A stretch of 64,000 bases of DNA from Diogma glabrata (GCA_963693315.1 OY856186.1:80171040-80235039); one strand, 5' to 3'. Shown: positions 1 to 10,137, counted from the stretch's first letter. Notes: generated from the letters alone by a model not told the origin. Translations and numbers: made by a program.

Positions 1-1165
1 TACCAAGGGGGATATTTTGTAGAAATAGTTTTTTCGAATGGTACAAATTTTTCAAATCCAATTGTAAGCAATTCATAAAAAATATCAAGACAGTCATTGA
101 TATTTTTATGTTGAAATTCAGACGACCAATCAATGTTTGTTAAATATGTTGAAAAATTATTTTGTACTTTACGAAAATTAAATTGAAAATCATTGCTAAT
201 AGCGGATCGGTTGGATTTTTCTTTAATCCTGAGAGATACTTCCAAACTTTTGTGATTAATATAGTTCGATACAAATGGATGATTTGATTCAGTGATATAA
301 ATCCAATCAACATCATTAGCAAAAATTAAATCAAGATACTTATTTCTGTTGTTAACTATACCGTTAAGCTGGTACATGTCAAGAGCAAAAACGGTGTCTA
401 AAAACATAGACTCAACGCTGTTTAATACATTAGATGGCCGCATACAATTGGATTCTATGTCAAAATCCCAGTTTAGATTTGGTAAATTGAAATCTCCAAA
501 AATTAGAATTCTATCTTCAGGGTTAACATCGCCGCATATTTCACTAATCACTTCACAAAAGTTAGCATACACCGTGTATGGGGAACATGGAGGAATGTAC
601 ACGATAAAAACTAAAAGATTCATCTTTCCAATCCCGATTTTAACACATAACATTTCTAGAGATTCTATCGACAGCTTAATCCTTTCACTTTGAATGAAAG
701 ATTTAAGCGCGATAAGAACTCCACCACCACTTGATTTTTTACTATTCAGAATTGAGCGGTCACATCGATAAACAATGTATTCTGGAGGAAAGAATTCTGA
801 GCTGGCTAAATTTTCATTTAATGATGTTTCACAAAGAATGTATCCAAAGAAATCTGATATCAACACAAATTTATGAAATTCAGAAGCTTTAGAAGACATT
901 CGATTAACATTCTGAAAATAAAATGAGATAAGATCCGGTTGTTGTGATTTATAAAATGTCTGTTTTTTCTTAATTAAATCAGCTTCCTTATTACACGATT
1001 TATTAACTATAACCTTGATGAGATCAGTAGTATTGGCGTAAATGGCTCTTTTCGCATACGAAAGTAGTACGTCGTTTGAACAATTTTCTGAAAACAAATA
1101 TTGAAATGAAACGGTGTGTCTTGTTAGTGCCACGATAATATGAGGTTCACTCTTCGTAATTATCA
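1..1165 (-). CDS. LINE ORF2, endonuclease part (runs off window)
   Basis: Reading the minus strand from an ATG at 1165 gives 388 codons with no stop to the window edge; the frame upstream closes with a TAG about 18 bases before the ATG. The protein is the APE-type endonuclease of a non-LTR retrotransposon, which nicks target DNA to prime reverse transcription. Visible blocks in order: SFYFQNVNRMSSK near residue 80, YILCETSLNEN (catalytic Glu block), SSGGGVLIALKS, VYIPPCSPY, ILIFGDFNLPNLNWD (Asp/Asn block) and NNRNKYLDLIFAN. The reverse transcriptase should lie beyond the left edge. The style is closest to CR1/Jockey-group elements; the clade is inferred. With no stop or frameshift it is the best preserved TE gene here, so this is a fairly young copy. 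Confidence 0.9.
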
Positions 1166-1412
1166 TTACTATTATTTCGAAAAACTACTTGGATAAAATA
1201 ATTTTCTAAAAAATATTTTACTATTTTGTATAAATAAATGTATTTTTATTTATGCAAATAATACCGAATTTTACTCGTCCAAAAAATCTTGTATGCAGTT
1301 TGGGTATAAAGTATCTTTTTTGCTTGCGAGTGAATGTTTCTCTCGGCTAACGCCTCGAACAAAAATTTAATTTCCAGCGGAAAAGACATACTTTGCGCCC
1401 TTAATACATAAA
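1166..1412 (-). repeat. 5' leader of the LINE at 1-1165
   Basis: This stretch lies directly upstream of the LINE ATG and matches, in opposite orientation, 40155-40395. Shared blocks include the end CGAAATAATAGTA, a stretch reading ATTTGCATAAATAAAAATA, and a GGGCG/GTCTTTTCCG block at the far end. Both copies break off around the start codon. It probably holds the internal promoter, as is usual for such LINEs, but no promoter motif was identified. Confidence 0.6.
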
Positions 1413-2378
1413 AAGCTAATTAAGTTTTTGGATTTGGATACATATATTTGTTAGTGTAATTTGACAAATAAAATACGCCTATTATTAATTTCTACAATAC
1501 GGTTATTCGTACTATCAATTGTGTTTTCTTTATTAAAAAGTATAAAGATAAACATAAAAATCAAATGTGACAAAAACAATTTTTTTAATTTGCTTAAAAA
1601 TACAATAAAATCTTTATTTACTATACCACACTTAAACACTCTTATAAATAAAAAAAAACATTCAAAAAAAAACACATATTTTAAATAAAAAAATGGGAAT
1701 AAGAAATCAGAAAACAACAAATGGTTACAATTTATCTTAATCGCTTTTAATATTTATTTTATACTTAATATTTATTTAGCGTGATGATTACAGCGGTACG
1801 ATGATGCGAATATATAAATTTGTTCCCATACAAAATCCCACAACGCCCCTAAAGAAGTTTTCACTTCAAAAAGCGGATGTTATTCATCGGATGGAAGTAT
1901 GTTTACTAAAAGATCGAAATTAAAGTATAGCTCTGAACCACGGTAATGTACTTCCTTTTTAGGACCCTAAATCCTGGTGGGTACACACTAGGGATGAAAC
2001 AGGTAGGGTTGAACCTGTAAAGTACTAAGCCTCTGGGTACATATCACTCCCCTTGTACTTCTAACAGATTTATATGAAGGCCTGCTGGTGACCTTTATTG
2101 AGTCTTAACTCTTGGGGGAGCAATTTGTAAAAATATCTGAGTAATCCATTAAACTTTTTAAAAATTTTGTTTACAACTGTTTTATTGTTTCTTTCATCCT
2201 ATCATAAAATATTGGCATATGTCGCATATTTTATTATATGAAAGGATTTATTGTTTAGTTACCCATTTTTAAAACAAATTATATTTTGATCAAATGACTG
2301 ATCAATATTGATCACATTTAATTGCACAATATTGATCACATTTAATAACACATTGACTTATTTAATAAAAAATTTCAA
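1413..2378. other. AT-rich DNA, no gene recognised
   Basis: No coding similarity is visible; short ORFs on both strands at 1451-1720 are low-complexity AT. About 1790-2140 is less AT-biased than its surroundings and could be part of an unrecognised repeat, but I see no ends, tails or boxes. Short repeats of the form ATTGATCACATTTAAT occur near 2305-2345. Confidence 0.4.
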
Positions 2379-2772
2379 ATGGATTTTCAAAATATTTGTG
2401 GATTGAATGGCAACCGTGACCCCGTGTAAAATCATTTCGAGCATGACAAACTACATATTCTATGTCTTACAGAAGCAAAAGTTTCTGAAATCTTTCCATC
2501 TGACGTGACACCAAATCTCAAATATGGACTTGAATCGACTTTTAATCTTCATCAAGGTGTATGTGCATACATTTATGAGAGTTGAATATAAACACTCTTC
2601 GAATTTTGAACTACATGGTGATGGCAACAACACAGTAGTATTAAGGGCTTGCCTACCTGAAATTTCTATTTTCACAATAGCTTTACACCGGTCTCGAAAC
2701 AAATTAATAAAATTTTTTTCAATCTTTTCATTAATTTTGTGGACGAAATAAGAGCAAAATTTTTTAGTTATG
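2379..2772 (+). pseudogene. LINE ORF2 endonuclease, first half (interrupted)
   Basis: From ATG 2379 the protein begins MDFQNICGLNGNRDPV, the usual opening of a LINE APE endonuclease, followed by KLHILCLTEAKVSEIFPSD (catalytic Glu block). It is broken by a TAA after NRDPV, by a frameshift after AYIYES near 2581, and by another near 2740 before DEIRAKFFSY. The frame then stops at the TATG left of the transposon at 2773. The second half, with the GDFN-equivalent block VIVIDDFNVHN, resumes after the matching TATG at 7534, so both halves are one old LINE copy. The clade is not determined. Confidence 0.8.
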
Positions 2773-3746
2773 GAGCAATTCCAAGTCATCGCAACAGCAT
2801 CTGTTCTAGCATGTGACCTGACCCCCTCTGATTTCGATCAAATTTCATATACAGATAGCCAATGAAAAAATAAAAATACCATTTCTTTCAAAAAATTAAA
2901 TTTCGCTCTAGGGATGACACAGGGTGGCGGCAAAGTTTTAGGGGTTTGCGAAACATGAGTATCTTTGAATATCGATTGCTAACGAATGACTAAGCCGATT
3001 TTAGTCATTTATAGCTCATTGGAAAGGCAATTGATAGGACTTATAAAAAAAATTACTAAAAAATTTTTAATAATTTTTCAAAAGTGTGTTAAACTTAAAA
3101 AAAAAATCAAAGATGGCGCTGTTGGGGGTACCCTCACTTTTACCACTTTTTTTTCCTGAAAAAAAATGTTAAATTAGTTCGTAATCAAAAACGAAAGTTT
3201 CCCAGGTACATAATTTCTCGTTTTAAAAATAAAATTTTTACAAAATTTTCATTTCCGTTTTTTCAATTTTTTGTTTTTTAAAAAATGCATTTTATTTAAC
3301 TAAAACCGCCTGAATTCTTGTTTTATAGAAATTTAATTATTTTGAGGATAGCAGTTAAGTATTTGAGGGTATGGATGCTTTTTACATAATTGGCTTTTTC
3401 TTCCATTTCTACCTGTCCGTTATTAATTATAAATGAATATACCTGAAATATATTAAAACTGATGCTGAGAAGTAAATAGTGAGAAAAATTATGTGAAATA
3501 AAATGCATGTTGTAAAGAATTCATATAATAATTAACTTTTTATTTTTATTCTAAGTTGTGTAATAAAAACAATATACACTTATTAATAATATAAAATAAT
3601 ATAAAAGAAATTAAAAATATAAAATAAATTTGCATTGCATATTAACGGCTTATCTGAAAAATCCTAGTCTCAGTTGAATTAGAATATATTTTTGTGAGCA
3701 ATGTTTTTTCATCTTTGGGTATGAACGCATGAAATGATTGTGTACG
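2773..3746 (+). repeat. Left arm of long-TIR transposon copy 1
   Basis: Inverted match to 6574-7533, running from the GAGCAATT end to the block coding for the transposase C-terminus. The arm carries a 61-codon ORF (3323-3508) that is mirrored at 6812-6997; this follows from the inverted repeat and is not evidence of a gene. Confidence 0.85.
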
Positions 3747-4460
3747 TTTTATAGTTACAGACTCTCTGTATCTTGCTTCTAGCCGTGACTTCATTTCTGT
3801 ATAATGATTTTTACTGGTATATGCAAAATTCAATGTGGGATTTTGTTGCCCATTCATAAAGATCAATACGGAGTTTGAATAATATTCTTGTTAGATAAAA
3901 TTTATCGATGAGCACCTCGTTTCAATGTACCCCCTATTCCATCACACGGTCCTTTTTCCATGAGTGGTAGCGTAGAAGTGCCACTCTGCGTCTATATTAA
4001 AATCTGGTTTGTGGTAACATAGATTTATAAAACTATATTTATTTTTATACTGAGATCCAGCACCATCAGTCACATAGACTTTTTTCAGGATGTTTTATTT
4101 TATCTTTTATAAAATCAATCATTTGTGATATGAATAGATACACTGCCACACTATCATGTTCAGTTATATCAGAGATAATGATAAAGCTTAAGTGATCGAT
4201 ACCTTGACTTGTAGGTGAATTATAATACATTAAAAACGGTTGTATCGTGGCTTGCGAATTATTACAATGATAACTCTGCACAGAATCTTGAATGAAAAAA
4301 GAGCAATTTTCTGAAAAATCGACAAGTACTAAGCACTCTCCCGCTTTCAAGTTTGCTTTTGTGTTTTCCAAATACATGAAATACATGAAATTTATCAGCC
4401 TGTTCTTTAAGATTTTCTACACATTCCACACATTGACATTCATCATGTTATTTACCACAA
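3642..4460 (-). pseudogene. Candidate transposase of long-TIR element copy 1
   Basis: Minus-strand coding remnant. It opens near 4460 with CQCVECVENLKEQADK (a CxxC-type block), then AGECLVLVDFSENCSFFIQD, QSYHCNNSQATIQPF and IIISDITEHDSVAVYLFI. After a frameshift/stop near 4070 come VYVTDGAGSQYKNKYSF, FINLCYHKPDF and DAEWHFYATTHGK, and a final open segment (3642-3866) ending SFHAFIPKDEKTLLTKIYSN. The same blocks occur in order in the gene at 28980-30240. I recognise this protein type from many invertebrate genomes as an uncharacterised repeat-borne family. The Asp in LVDF, the Asp in VTDGAGSQYKN and the later acidic/His block could be DDE/D catalytic positions; that is inference. The N-terminal half is missing, cut by the nested element. 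Confidence 0.75.
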
Positions 4461-5020
4461 TTAACAAATTTCATTTTACCATATACCAGTAAAAATTATT
4501 ATATAGTAATGAAGCCATGGCTAGAAGCAAAATACAGAGAGGCCCAGGTAACAATTTAACCTAGGTAATCGTTGAGTATAGCTTTAAAAGAGAAATTTAA
4601 AATGGAAGGGGAAATTTAAAATTCTTGAACTATGAATGATAAAAGTTTTATACAAGCTCTACACAAGGAGAAAAGGCGTATGAAAAAATATTCTTTATTC
4701 AAGAAGACATATATAATGCTTTATACATGTTTTATATAAGTGTTTGAATAAAGTGGTACATAAGTTGTTATTCAAGGCTTATTCAAATACTGTCAAAATG
4801 TTACTTGAATAAAGTGCTTGAGTAAATCTTTTCTCAAGAGAATTACTCAGTGCCTATTCAAGAAGCGATGCTACTGAAAAAAAAATTGGTGATTGTTTCT
4901 TTTAGTTATTTTGGTTAATTGGCGCATTAAACTCCTTTTTTTGTATATTGCTGCTATTGAGTTAATCTTTTATCGGAAATTACAATTTATTTTACACATT
5001 TCGCATCTTTACAAACGCCT

Positions 5021-5093
5021 GTAGCAGGGATCGAACTCGTAACCTTTGATTCTCCAGGACCGCACGCTATCCACTTCTCTATTTCGCAGCTGT
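5021..5093 (-). repeat. tRNA-like (SINE-head-like) sequence 1
   Basis: On the minus strand there is an A-box-like TAGAGAAGTGGA and, about 40 bases later, a B-box-like GAGTTCGATCC in the T-arm position, spaced as in a tRNA of about 73 nt. The acceptor arms do not pair and the anticodon arm is poor, so this is not a working tRNA gene. It could be the head of a SINE or chance promoter boxes inside the nested element. Confidence 0.4.
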
Positions 5094-5429
5094 CATAAAG
5101 AAAATTGAAACTTAATCACTATTGTTTAACAAATTATTTGTACACATTTCAAGTTTCGGACCACTACCACGACAATGAATTAATTTTTATTCAAACATTT
5201 TGATGAGGAATGCATATAAAAGTGTACTAATCGTTTCCTAAAACGAGAATATATGGGTTTTTGTTAAAAATAATATTGGTTATGATTGAGGACAATCTCG
5301 ATATGAAAATAATTTTGCGTATTCATATGCGATATCTACGCATGTGTTTCCATTCAATTATACGATTAAAAATGATTAAAAAATAAAAATAAAATAAAAA
5401 AAGGAAAATAAAATTCATAAATAAAAACG

Positions 5430-5496
5430 TGCCTGGCAGGAATCGAACACAGACCCTCCTCCTCATCGTTTACCCTTACGCACTCGTTCATTAAAT
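5430..5496 (-). repeat. tRNA-like (SINE-head-like) sequence 2
   Basis: Minus strand: B-box-like GTGTTCGATTCC preceded by a D-arm-like GCGTAAGGGTAAACGATGAG. It resembles the unit at 5021-5093 in layout but not closely in sequence. No complete cloverleaf is seen. Confidence 0.35.
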
Positions 5497-6573
5497 CAAT
5501 TTCCACGACAGGAATAAAACGTTACTCAATACAGAACAAAAGTGTTACTCAAGCTTCGTAAGGGGTATAGTATGCTGTGATTGGCATTACTTTCAGTTGC
5601 ACAATTTGGCTGGTTAATAAATAAATGTTAAATGACCATATTAAATAAGCGTTTTATGTTATATTTTCCATAAGTCAGTTGCAATCTGTTGCAAGTTTTG
5701 ATATAATTTTTTCCCAAGCAAATTGCGCACTAATATGGCGATTACATACATTTAATACAAAAATGAATTGTATGACTAATTATATCATCAGTTTATTTAT
5801 TTGTTGACCAACTCTTATCATTATATAAACCATCATCAGAAATGGTAAATCTCAATCAATTTATAAACCATCATCAGAAACGTTTGATTAAATGGTTGCG
5901 GAATAATGGCAATTGCAAATTTTCATTGACGAAAATATGTCTACCATTTGAAATAATCTTTTGTATTAATCAATAATAGTTTGTTAAAGTTCTTAAAGGT
6001 TTGTTAACTTTTTAAACACATCGATAAGTGATTTAATTAAAAAACACCCAATCGCGAATTAAACAACGAACTGTCAAAAATATTGACAGATCGATTTGTT
6101 GTAAATCTTTTAATATTCATTGAAAACAGCCGTATATAAGAAATATTACTTGAGTAACAATTTTCTTGAGTACTACTAAAATTACTATACATAAATAAAG
6201 TCGTATACAAGGAACTATCCTTGGGTAAGAATCTTCTTGGATTCATCCTAAAAGTTGTACTTTAATAAAGGTTTATATAAGGGATAGAATTCTTGAGTAA
6301 AAACATCTTGAATACTACTTTAAAAGTTATATGTGAATAAAACCTTTTAAAAGGTATTATACTTGAGTAACAGTTGCTTGAATATGCCCTAAATATTTAT
6401 TATTGAATTAAGCTTTACTTAAGGAATTATATAAGAAACTTAGTGAATCTAGTCTTTTACAAGCTTTTTTTATGTAAAGCTTGAATAATATGGTCTTACA
6501 CAATGCTTTTTCAAGTTAAGTTGGAATAATTTAAAAAATTTAGGCGAAATTGTTACCTGGGGTAACAATAAAA

Positions 6574-7533
6574 GGTACATAATCATTTCATGCGTTTATA
6601 CCCAAAGATGAAAAAACATTGCTCACAAAAATATGTTCTAATTCAGCTAAAACTAGGAATTTTCAGATAAGCCGTTAATATGCAATGCAAATTTATTTTA
6701 TATTTTTAATTTCTGTTATATTTTTTTATATTATTAAAAAATGTATATTGTTTTTATTACACAACTTAGAATAAAAATAAAAAGTTAATTATAATATGAA
6801 TTCCATACCACATGCATTTTATTTCACATAATTTTTCCCACTATTTACTTCTCAGCATCAGTTTTAATATATTTCAGGTACATTCATTTATAATTAATTT
6901 CGGACAGGTAGAAATGGAAGAAAAAGTCAATTATGTAAATAGCATCCACACCCTCAAATACTCAACTTATATCCTCAAAATAATGAAATTTCTATAAAAC
7001 AAGAATTCACGCGGTTTTAGTTAAATAAAATGCATTTTTTAAAAAACAAAACATTGAAAAAACGGAAATTAAAATTTTGTAAGAATTTTATTTTAAAACA
7101 AGAAATTATGTATTTGAGAAACTTTTGTTTTAGATCACAAACTAATTAAAAATTTTTTTCTGGAAAAAAAATGTGGTAAATGTGATGTATCCCCAACAGC
7201 GCCATCTTTGAGTTTGATTTTTAAGTTTAACACACTTAAAATTATTAAAAAATTTTAAGTAATTTTTTTTATAAGTCCCATCAATTACCTTTCCAATGAG
7301 CCATAAATGACTTAAATCAGTTTAGTCAATCGTTAGCAATCGATATTCAAAGATACTCATGTTTCGCAAACCCCTAAAACTTTGCCGCCACCCTGTGTCA
7401 TCCCTAGAGCGAAATTTAATTTTTTAAAAGAAATGGTATTTTTATTTTTTCATTGGCTATCTGTATATGAAATTTTATCGAAATCAGAGGGGGTCAGGAA
7501 CATCGATGTTGCGGTGACGTGGAATTGCTCTAA
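6574..7533 (-). repeat. Right arm of long-TIR transposon copy 1
   Basis: Reverse complement of 2773-3746. It includes a second copy of the transposase C-terminal coding block, starting with the reverse of FHAFIPKDEKT near 6595; this shows that the inverted arm overlaps the 3' end of the gene. Confidence 0.85.
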
Positions 7534-8100
7534 TATGATGTTATTGTTATCGATGACTTCAACGTCCACAACAAACCATGGTTAGAATTTTCAAAGACGA
7601 CCGACGACAACAATAATGGAAGACCGGCAAAAATATTTGCCGCATCGGACAACCTGACGCTCATTGAAAAAATCCCAACTCTCCCTCCCTGTAATGGCGG
7701 CCATAAACGATTTCTTCTAGATCTCTATCTCATATCTATACCAAATATTACGAGTGTTGATGTCAATAAGGGTAGTATTGGAAAATCTGACCACTTTCTT
7801 ATCACATCACTTATCAAAACTAATTGACTAAAAACTAATGTGCCCAAAGACCGTAAAATATTTTACTTCTCAAAAATGGACACCATTGTTTTAATATACT
7901 ATCGATACTAATGTTTTGCTCAAAACTTTACTGAAACCATTCAATTCGATATTAACAAATTCATTCCCTTTTCAATAATTAACCCCTACAAAAATATTTT
8001 GTTTTCGAAGGCGGCCAAATGTACTATTAGGAACAAACGTAGATTATTTAATATTTGGATTCATAAGAAAATCCTGTCACCCGATTCTAATATCTAAAAT
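7534..8100 (+). pseudogene. LINE ORF2 endonuclease, second half
   Basis: Continues the frame broken at 2772: VIVIDDFNVHNKPWLEFS (Asp/Asn catalytic block), NGRPAKIFAASDNLTLIE, GGHKRFLLDLYLISIP and GKSDHFLITS (Ser-Asp-His block), then KAAKCTIRNKRRLFNIW, typical of the linker between endonuclease and reverse transcriptase. No reverse transcriptase follows; the copy is cut at the satellite near 8100-8160. Confidence 0.8.
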
Positions 8101-8212
8101 CCCACAAAATACAAACCAGATAATTAAAAATGAAAGAACAGAGATACGAAAACAAATTAAGTTATGGTGTGCAATCTATGAAATTTTTTGCTATCCACAA
8201 AATTATCGATCG

Positions 8213-8291
8213 ATCTAGTTTCGAACCGATAAGAACTTTTTATTACACTTTAAAAAAGTATATCATTGTCATCAGGGCTAGCCGACTAGAT
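8213..8291 (-). ncRNA. Hammerhead ribozyme motif, type III (weakened copy)
   Basis: Minus-strand match to the hammerhead core: stem III strand ATCTAGT, cleavage triplet GTC, GGCTAGCC hairpin, CTGATGA, stem II, GAAA and ACTAGAT. The first pair of stem II is broken here (CTGATGA is followed by C, not G), so cleavage may be poor. Confidence 0.65.
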
Positions 8292-8664
8292 ACACTACCA
8301 AAAAAATGTTTCGCTATATAAACCAAAATTGACCTACTACTCTAGCGAAGTATAAGAAAACAAAAAACTTTCATAAACATATGTTTATTAGATTCAGGTT
8401 TAGTCAATTTATTTCTCTAGTTGATCACTATTCTTGTTATACTCTAACCAAGTTAGAACTTGATAACAAACTTCTATCGGTTAGAAGAAGATGACCATCT
8501 TCACTTGTGTCTATCGACACATTATCTACAATTAATTCAATGAATTATTTGTGATATTACATCACTCCGATGGAGATTATCCCATCATGAATAATAAGAC
8601 TGAATCTAACAAAATATGGTGTGCAATTTATGAATTTTTTTGCTATCCACGAAATTGTCGATCG

Positions 8665-8743
8665 ATCTAGTTTCGAACCGATAAGAACTTTTTATTACAC
8701 TTTAAAAAAGTATATCATTCTCATCAGGGCTAGCCGACTAGAT
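8665..8743 (-). ncRNA. Hammerhead ribozyme motif, type III (core intact)
   Basis: All conserved core parts are present in order on the minus strand, with stem II closing as GAATGATA against TATCGGTTC (one bulged G) and stem III as ATCTAGT against ACTAGAT (7 bp). The predicted cut follows the C of GTC. Stem I is only GGC/GCC with a TA loop, so pairing between two RNA copies through palindromic GGCTAGCC may be needed. Confidence 0.8.
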
Positions 8744-9002
8744 ACCCTACCAAAAAAATTTTCGCTATATAAATCAAAATTGGCCTACTACTCTAGCGAA
8801 GTATAAGAAAACAAAAAACTTTCATAAACATATGTTTATTAGATTCAGGTTTAGTCAATTTATTTCTCTAGTTGATCACTATTCTTGTTATACTCTAACC
8901 AAGTTAAAATTGGATAACAAACTTGTATCGGTGAGAAGAAGATGACCATCTTCACTTGTGTCTATCAACACATTATCTACAATTAATTCAATTTCTTAAA
9001 TA

Positions 9003-9207
9003 AAATAATTTATTAACATAACTTAATTATTAATTACATAACTTAACAACAATATAACATTTTATAAACTAGCTCAATAATATAATATAATAATGCAATA
9101 TCCTAATTAATTACTTAAGTTTTTCTTAAATATAAATGAGATCAATTCATGTACAATAATGCTCTCATTTTTTCCATGTATTTTAAAAGCTTGCTTTTTT
9201 TTGGAAA

Positions 9208-9236
<29 letters not shown>
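9003..9236 (+). mobile_element. Short poly(A)-tailed retroposon insert
   Basis: An insert of about 235 bp splits the satellite between AATTCAAT and GAATTATTT. It ends in an AATAAA signal followed by about 27 A residues, the mark of a copied mRNA 3' end. The body is AT-rich and not recognised; it could be a LINE 3' end or a processed transcript. Only a very short target repeat is visible. Confidence 0.6.
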
Positions 9237-9238
<2 letters not shown>

Positions 9239-9677
9239 TGAATTATTTGTGATATTACATCACTCCGATGGAGATTATCCCATCATGAATAATAAGACTG
9301 AATCTAACAAAATATGGTTTGCAATTTATAAAAATTTCATAAATTTCACACCATATTTTGTTAGATTCAGTCTTATTATTCATGATGGGATAATCTCCAT
9401 CGGAGTGATGTAATATCACAAATAATTCATTGAATTAATTGTAGATAATGTGTTGATAGACACAAGTGAAGATGGTCATCTTCTTCTCACCGATACAAGT
9501 TTGTTATCTAATTCTAACTTGGTTAGAGTATAACAACAACAGTGATCAACTAGAGAAATAAATTGACTAAACCTGAATCTAATAAACATATGTTTATGAA
9601 AGTTTTTTATTTTCTTATACTTCGCTAGATTAGTAGGCCAATTTTAGTTTATATAGCGAAACTTTTTTTTGTAGTGT

Positions 9678-9756
9678 ATCTAGTCGGCTAGCCCTGATGA
9701 GAATGATATACTTTTTTAAAGTGTAATAAAAAGTTCTTATCGGTTCGAAACTAGAT
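9678..9756 (+). ncRNA. Hammerhead ribozyme motif, type III (core intact)
   Basis: The inverted satellite unit carries the motif on the + strand: ATCTAGT 9678-9684, C17 at 9685, GGC-TA-GCC 9686-9693, CTGATGA 9694-9700, stem II GAATGATA 9701-9708 with TATCGGTTC 9738-9746, GAAA 9747-9750, and the 3' stem III strand ending at 9756. Predicted cleavage falls between 9685 and 9686. Activity is untested. Confidence 0.8.
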
Positions 9757-9904
9757 CGATCGACAATTTTGTGGATAGCACAAAAAATTTCATAAATTGC
9801 ACACCATATTTTGTTAGATTCAGTCTTATTATTCATGATGGGATAATTTCCATCGGAGTGATGTAATATCACAAATAATTCATTGAATTAATAATCGAAC
9901 AGTC

Positions 9905-10137
9905 TGAAAGAATTCCGCTTCATTACAATACATTAATTTTTTATTATTAAATTAATTAAAAAACACAATATTTCGGTACATGGCCATTCTCAAGTTAAAG
10001 AAAAAATATAAAAAATATTATAAAAATTGACACAAAAATGAAAAAACTTAAATGAATTGAAAAAATTTTAAAAATTGACAATGGCAATGTGCCGATATAT
10101 TGTGTTTTTTTTATTAATTTAATAATAAAAAATTAAA
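9905..10137. repeat. Inverted pair of retroelement-tail-like sequences
   Basis: Inverted arms: 9920-9990 contains ACACAATATTTCGGTACATGG, and 10070-10137 contains ATGGCAATGTGCCGATATATT followed by the same TGTGTTTTTT...ATTAATTTAATAATAAAAAATTAA run. The GGCCATG...CCGAAATATTG pattern is like the degenerate hammerhead-type ends of Penelope-like elements, but the CTGATGA core is lost. Confidence 0.45.

Larger units (their letters stand above)
4543..6560. mobile_element. Nested fold-back element with AGGTAACAATT ends
   Basis: The ends are CCAGGTAACAATTT at 4543 and its reverse complement ending at 6560. Subterminal DNA on both sides is packed with degenerate units built from CTTGAGTAA, CTTGAATA and GAATAAAG; on the right (about 6130-6500) they recur every 75-90 bases. 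No transposase is visible. Two tRNA-like boxes lie in the middle (separate entries). It sits inside the long-TIR element and separates the transposase C-terminal half from where its N-terminal half should be. The class is unknown; it resembles a fold-back or MITE-type element. Confidence 0.6.
2769..7537 (-). mobile_element. Long-TIR DNA transposon, copy 1 (with TATG target duplication)
   Basis: The element runs 2773-7533 and is flanked by TATG (2769-2772 and 7534-7537). Its ends read GAGCAATTCCA inward on both sides. The arms are about 970 bp, 2773-3746 and 6574-7533, and match well throughout, including CCTGACCCCCTCTGATTTCG, a CACAGGGTGGCGGCAAAG block, and AAAGATGGCGCT or its near match. Removing the element and one TATG restores the LINE frame as FFSYDVIVIDDFN, which supports the boundaries. 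The right end carries three extra bases (TAA) before the TATG. A broken transposase-like gene lies at 3642-4460 (minus), and another element sits inside at 4543-6560. Copy 2 is at 27947-30853. Confidence 0.85.
8160..9893. repeat. 453-bp satellite in direct and inverted copies, ribozyme-bearing
   Basis: Two direct units start near 8160 and 8613 (offset 453 bp, measured at GGTGTGCAAT). A third partial unit (9237-9335) abuts an inverted unit (9345-9893), giving a palindrome centred near 9340. A poly(A)-tailed insert (9003-9236) interrupts the second unit. Every full unit contains a hammerhead ribozyme motif. No protein is encoded; short ORFs in the units are by-products of the repeat. Confidence 0.85.

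Noticed and set aside
349..693. 114-codon plus-strand ORF
   Set aside because: It is the opposite-strand shadow of the LINE endonuclease frame at 1-1165, which has clear family motifs.
3323..3508. 61-codon ORF duplicated at 6812-6997
   Set aside because: The near identity is explained by the inverted arms of the long-TIR element; no protein motif.
5021..5093. Functional tRNA gene
   Set aside because: A- and B-box-like motifs are present, but the acceptor and anticodon stems do not pair.
9905..10137. Hammerhead motifs in the inverted pair
   Set aside because: GGCCATG...CCGAAA is present but the CTGATGA core is missing on both arms.
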